In this document: positions 6,601 to 8,484 of the stretch, in pieces
How the letters are laid out: the number at the start of each line of letters is the position of its first letter
Position numbering within the stretch: position 1 is the first letter of the stretch
Assembly (NCBI GenBank): GCA_947461915.1
Contig: CANHNG010000056.1
Coordinates: forward strand, 1-8,484
Direction: 5' to 3'
Source: Flavobacteriaceae bacterium
Lineage (GTDB): Bacteria; Bacteroidota; Bacteroidia; Flavobacteriales; Flavobacteriaceae
Length of the DNA stretch: 8,484 nt
Notes under the pieces: generated by a model
What the model was told of the DNA's origin: nothing
What the model saw: the letters and a program-made list of their open reading frames with translations, nothing else
The model's database searches: none
Program-made: the position numbers and the translations under genes

Positions 6601-6812
6601 AATGGTTTTTTAATTTGATGAGTATTTTTGCCTTCTTATCCATTTTGTTCACTTATTACGGCGTGAATTTTCACTTAGTTGGACTGCATTCCTATGCTAG
6701 TGGGGAGGCTCACTCCTTAGCTTGGATTTGGTATTCATTAGGAACAATTTCGTTGTTTGGAGCAATCACCTACCCAAAATACAAGAAGTATTATAAAAAG
6801 TTACCTAATTAA
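3669..6812 (+). CDS. ccsBA: Fused cytochrome c biogenesis protein CcsBA (ResB-ResC), System II haem exporter/cytochrome c synthase
   Basis: The 1047-aa membrane protein carries haem across the inner membrane and attaches it to apocytochrome c outside. The N-terminal ResB part has membrane helices at about 12-32, 49-66 and 79-97, a large extracytoplasmic domain (about 100-424) and a helix at about 428-450. His83 in the third helix fits the first transmembrane haem ligand. The C-terminal CcsA/ResC part (about 743-1040) holds the WWD haem-binding motif at 938-955 (WANESWGRYWGWDPKETW), flanked by external His870 (LMIHV) and His1007 (GLHSY), with His968 (VIHSR) as second membrane ligand. All four expected histidines are present. 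Between the halves lie a signal-peptide-like segment (about 472-487) and an extracytoplasmic insert of about 255 residues. My topology count puts WWD, His870 and His1007 outside and the basic C-terminus inside. A peroxidase gene follows after 17 bp. Confidence 0.95.
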   Translation: MNSKLVSILFSTRLMAMLFVTFAIAMGAGTFIESKYNTDTARILVYNSWWFEGIMLLFMINFIGNIKRYQLLRKEKWATLMLHLSFVFIITGAFITRYISYEGMMPIREGAAENKFYSDKMYLTLFVDGEYKGEMKRRVFEKPVLLSPVTKNNFSISDNFGDTQFEVKYDDFILGAKQVIKPDTKGVLYLKLVEAGDSGREEHFLKEGEIQNIHNVLFALNKFTSGAINITIEGNTSTIQTPFEGDFMRMADKFQGEVAKDISQPLMMRSLYSIGEKRFVFPDPAEKGVIGYESKNDFKAKGGDNALTVKVLADGQEKSVTVLGAKGKVGESKSVKIGKLDYTFFYGSKAYTLPFSIKLNDFIAQKYPGTEKSYSSFESQVTVQDSITPFDARIYMNHVLDYKGFRFFQSSFDPDEKGTVLSVNHDFWGTLITYIGYFMLFFAMMSILFTKHSRFADLKRKLEVVKDKKSKLFPMLVLLFGFTAFAQNHSAHTPSLKELDSLINKRKVTEVHAAKFGRLIVQDAGGRMKPINTFSSELLRKVSHKDSYNGMNSDQVFLSMIADGNLWIQVPMIYIKAGNDSIRKIIGLDKDAKYASFISFFDNTGNYKLGPYLGDAYKNANPNQFEKDFIETDKKVNLMDNALSGSILKIFPIPNNKNNKWISYAELEHAGLKGMAATYTRSILPLYFGALGRAKATLNYKQADELLESINGFQKKFGNKVRPSEEKINLEILYNKYDILPKLFYYYLLGGIFMLVFALLNIFFDKKIWRVTVNTFHVLIGFFFGLHTLALIARWCISGHAPWSNAYEAIVYVAWATMFFGLAFDRKSKLTVASAAFVTSMIFMAANANWIDPEIANLQPVLNSYWLMIHVAVIVASYGPFALGMILGIVSLLLILFTNEKNKAKMNLNIKEITYINEMSLTIGLIMLTIGNFLGGQWANESWGRYWGWDPKETWALISIMVYAFVIHSRFVPSLRGKWFFNLMSIFAFLSILFTYYGVNFHLVGLHSYASGEAHSLAWIWYSLGTISLFGAITYPKYKKYYKKLPN

Positions 6813-6829
6813 TTCTAATAAAAAACCGT

Positions 6830-7402
6830 ATGAAAAACCTATTTATTTATGCCTTTGGAATATTACTTTTTTGGAATTGTCAAGGCCAAAACAAACCAAG
6901 TAAAACAGATGTAATTATGCAAAAGCAAACCATTTACCAATTTAAAGTAGAAGATTTATCAGGGAAAACATTTGATTTTGCTGCTTTGAAAGGAAAGAAA
7001 ATAATGATTGTAAACACCGCTTCCAAATGTGGGAACACACCACAATACAAAGACTTAGAAGAATTATATGAAAAATACAAAAATAAAAACTTTGTGATTG
7101 TAGGCTTTCCGGCTAATAATTTTCTTTGGCAAGAACCTGGAACCAATGCTGAAATTGCGGCTTTTTGTAAAAAAAATTATGGCGTTACTTTTCCAATGAT
7201 GGCAAAAATATCCGTTAAGGGGAAAGACATGCACGAAGTATATCAATTTCTTACCCAAAAATCTAAAAATGGATTGGAAGATTCAGAAGTGGGATGGAAT
7301 TTCCAGAAATATCTTTTGAACGAAAAAGGCGAATTGGAAAAAGTAATTTCTCCAAGAACACTGCCAACAGATCCTGAGATTATTGATTGGCTAACAAAAT
7401 AG
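6830..7402 (+). CDS. Glutathione peroxidase-family thiol peroxidase with export signal (probable lipoprotein)
   Basis: The 190-aa product is a thioredoxin-fold Gpx. The peroxidatic Cys67 is in NTASKCGNTPQY, Gln101 in QEPGTN, and Trp156-Asn157 in VGWNFQKYLL, completing the Cys/Gln/Trp/Asn tetrad. Cys113 (AFCKKNYGVTFP) sits where the resolving cysteine of thioredoxin-dependent Gpx enzymes lies. The enzyme reduces H2O2 and organic hydroperoxides; the Cys rather than Sec and the second Cys suggest thioredoxin-like electron donors. Residues 1-17 form a short hydrophobic signal ending in FWNC, a non-canonical lipobox, which would place it outside the cytoplasm. Starting at Met30 would give a 161-aa protein, the usual cytosolic length. 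It follows ccsBA by 17 bp, so it is probably co-transcribed. Alternative view: signal cleaved after Ala8-Gly10 region by a different peptidase, or retained as an anchor. Confidence 0.92.
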   Translation: MKNLFIYAFGILLFWNCQGQNKPSKTDVIMQKQTIYQFKVEDLSGKTFDFAALKGKKIMIVNTASKCGNTPQYKDLEELYEKYKNKNFVIVGFPANNFLWQEPGTNAEIAAFCKKNYGVTFPMMAKISVKGKDMHEVYQFLTQKSKNGLEDSEVGWNFQKYLLNEKGELEKVISPRTLPTDPEIIDWLTK

Positions 7403-7418
7403 TAGTAATCAACATTTT

Positions 7419-7466
7419 TTATAAAGGGTCCTTTTCTGAACATACCCTGATTAATGCCCTTTATAA
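7419..7466. repeat. 10-bp inverted repeat between convergent peroxidase and murQ genes
   Basis: TTATAAAGGG (7419-7428) and CCCTTTATAA (7457-7466) form a perfect 10-bp inverted repeat with a 28-nt loop, extending into the last codons of murQ. A shorter nested stem, AGGGT (7425-7429) with ACCCT (7444-7448), competes for the same bases. The location fits a shared bidirectional terminator, but neither strand has a T-run immediately 3' of the stem, so it is not a classical intrinsic terminator. Confidence 0.35.
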
Positions 7467-8266
7467 TTATCCACCGCTTTTCTTACGCTACCATATTTAG
7501 TGAGTAATTCGGATGCTGCTGCATACGAAACAGGAATTTCTCCCATAATCATTTTCACGCCACGATCCACGAGTTTACTGTTGCTCAATTGCATGTCGAC
7601 CATTTTATTTCCTTTCACTTTCCCAAGTTGAATCATGGTGGCTGTTGAAATCATATTGAGTACTAATTTCTGTGCCGTTCCTGCTTTCATTCGGGAACTT
7701 CCCGTTACAAATTCAGGCCCCACAACCACGTCTATTGGAAATTTTGCCGTTTGCGAAAGCTGACTTTCTGCATTACAAGAAATACTTGCTGTGGTAATAT
7801 TATTTTCATTACAAGCTTTCAACCCTCCAATCACATAGGGTGTTGTTCCCGAAGCGGCAATTCCTACCACCACATCATTTTCGTTGATGTTGTGTTCTTG
7901 CAAATCGATCCAGGCTTGGTTGGCATCGTCTTCGGCATTTTCTACCGCTTTGCGAATGGCCTTGTCGCCACCAGCAATGATTCCGTTGACTAAGTCAAAA
8001 GGAACGCCAAAGGTTGGAGGACACTCGGATGCATCCACTACGCCCAAACGCCCTGAAGTTCCTGCGCCAATGTAGAATAATCGACCTCCCAATTTCATTT
8101 TAGCAACGATTTGGGTTATTAAAATCTCGATTTGTGGCAGAGCCTTTTCTACGGAAAAAGGGACGGTTTTGTCTTCTTGATTGATATTTGAAAGTAATTC
8201 CGATACTGACATTTTTTCTAAATGTTCGTATTTCGAGGATTGTTCGGTGGTTTTAGTGAAAGTCAT
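7451..8266 (-). CDS. murQ: N-acetylmuramic acid 6-phosphate etherase MurQ
   Basis: The 271-aa cytoplasmic enzyme cleaves the lactyl ether of MurNAc-6-phosphate, giving GlcNAc-6-phosphate and D-lactate, in peptidoglycan recycling. The N-terminus has the family opening TEQSSKYEHLEKMSV and INQEDKTVP. The sugar isomerase (SIS) domain includes GAGTSGRLGVVDASECPP (67-84), with Glu81 at the position of the proposed catalytic Glu of E. coli MurQ, and AVENAEDD (107-114) with the second acidic site near Glu112. Then come GIAASGTTPYVIGGL (135-149) and FVTGSSRMKAGTAQK (186-200), binding the phosphosugar. Length is normal. The first ATG is kept because conserved residues start at about 7. No partner genes (murP, amgK, nagA, nagZ) are in view. 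It converges with the peroxidase gene, leaving a 48-bp gap. A −7 box lies 58 bp upstream. Confidence 0.95.
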   Translation of the reverse strand: MTFTKTTEQSSKYEHLEKMSVSELLSNINQEDKTVPFSVEKALPQIEILITQIVAKMKLGGRLFYIGAGTSGRLGVVDASECPPTFGVPFDLVNGIIAGGDKAIRKAVENAEDDANQAWIDLQEHNINENDVVVGIAASGTTPYVIGGLKACNENNITTASISCNAESQLSQTAKFPIDVVVGPEFVTGSSRMKAGTAQKLVLNMISTATMIQLGKVKGNKMVDMQLSNSKLVDRGVKMIMGEIPVSYAAASELLTKYGSVRKAVDNYKGH

Positions 8267-8324
8267 TTTTGGTTGATTTTTTTACCAAATTAGGTTCGAA
8301 AGCACAAATTTTTTTGATGATAGA

Positions 8325-8332
8325 CAAATTTA
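8325..8332 (-). promoter_or_regulatory. Candidate −7 box (TAAATTTG) for murQ
   Basis: The minus strand reads TAAATTTG, an exact TAnnTTTG match, in the 131-bp gap before murQ, predicting a leader of about 55 nt. The nearest upstream TTG on that strand is 34 bp away, so no proper −33 box is seen. The rest of the gap 8267-8397 is plain AT-rich sequence. Confidence 0.4.
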
Positions 8333-8397
8333 GCAAATAATATTTTAGGAAAATGGGGTGAAATTTCAAAAAAATTAGTGACTTGGTGTTTTATGGT

Positions 8398-8484
8398 TTA
8401 TATAAAATACGCCAACACAATTCCAAAAATTATCATCGAAACTTTGGCGATATTGAACTTGTGTCCTTCGCTACTTTCAAAAAT
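8398..8484 (-). CDS. C-terminal end of an unidentified membrane protein (truncated by window edge)
   Basis: From the right edge, the minus strand stays open for 28 codons to a TAA at 8400-8398. The deduced tail has a charged stretch (ESSEGHK) followed by a hydrophobic segment of about 14 residues (MIIFGIVLAYFI) that ends at the stop, as in a single C-terminal membrane helix. I do not recognise the family. It is upstream of murQ in the same direction, separated by 131 bp with a promoter candidate, so probably a separate transcript. The short length makes chance openness possible; the protein-like composition favours a real gene. Confidence 0.5.
   Translation of the reverse strand: MFESSEGHKFNIAKVSMIIFGIVLAYFI

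Noticed and set aside
3669..6812. CcsBA as two separate genes or a frameshifted fusion
   Set aside because: The frame is continuous over 1047 codons, and all four haem histidines and the WWD motif are present, so this is a genuine single ORF.
1..8484. Mobile element, CRISPR, toxin-antitoxin, phage-defence or biosynthetic gene cluster
   Set aside because: No transposase, integrase, regularly spaced repeats, small paired ORFs, nuclease/helicase or NRPS/PKS motifs were seen; all complete genes are conserved core or housekeeping families with similar base composition.

Overview
The window looks like ordinary chromosomal DNA from a Flavobacterium-like member of the Bacteroidota. Evidence for this is the low GC content, the Bacteroidota promoter −7 element TAnnTTTG upstream of several genes, the absence of Shine-Dalgarno sequences at every start, lysine/isoleucine/asparagine-rich proteins, and a fused ResB-ResC (CcsBA-type) cytochrome c synthase of the long Bacteroidota form. 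Species cannot be fixed from the sequence alone.

Layout from left to right. (1) 1-1500, minus strand: an efflux/export pair, a lipoprotein HlyD/MacA-type adaptor whose stop overlaps the start of an FtsX/MacB-type ABC permease (cut by the left edge). An unusual tandem-repeat promoter region lies upstream. (2) 1636-2133, minus: a PaiA-like GNAT acetyltransferase. (3) 2209-3481, minus: a two-gene overlapping operon, a Rossmann-fold DUF2520 protein followed by a KdsC-type HAD phosphatase (KDO-8-phosphate phosphatase family). Its promoter is placed so that the mRNA would be almost or fully leaderless. (4) 3482-3668: a divergent promoter region. (5) 3669-7402, plus: the giant CcsBA-like cytochrome c haem-lyase (1047 aa) followed 17 bp later by a secreted/lipoprotein glutathione peroxidase-family peroxidase; these probably form one operon. 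(6) 7451-8266, minus: MurQ, the MurNAc-6-phosphate etherase of peptidoglycan recycling, convergent with the peroxidase gene. (7) 8398-8484, minus: the C-terminal end of an unidentified membrane protein cut by the right edge.

Functionally the window is mostly envelope-related: efflux, KDO/LPS sugar metabolism, periplasmic cytochrome c assembly, extracytoplasmic peroxide removal and wall-sugar recycling. There are no rRNA or tRNA genes, CRISPR arrays, insertion sequences, phage genes or defence-system hallmarks, and I found no intergenic stretch over 300 bp.

I do not see an exotic new system. The points most worth a second look are the tandem 13-bp repeats replacing the −33 box in front of the efflux adaptor, the signal-peptide-like junction and the roughly 255-residue extracytoplasmic insert inside CcsBA, the near-leaderless DUF2520-kdsC promoter, and the export signal on the peroxidase.
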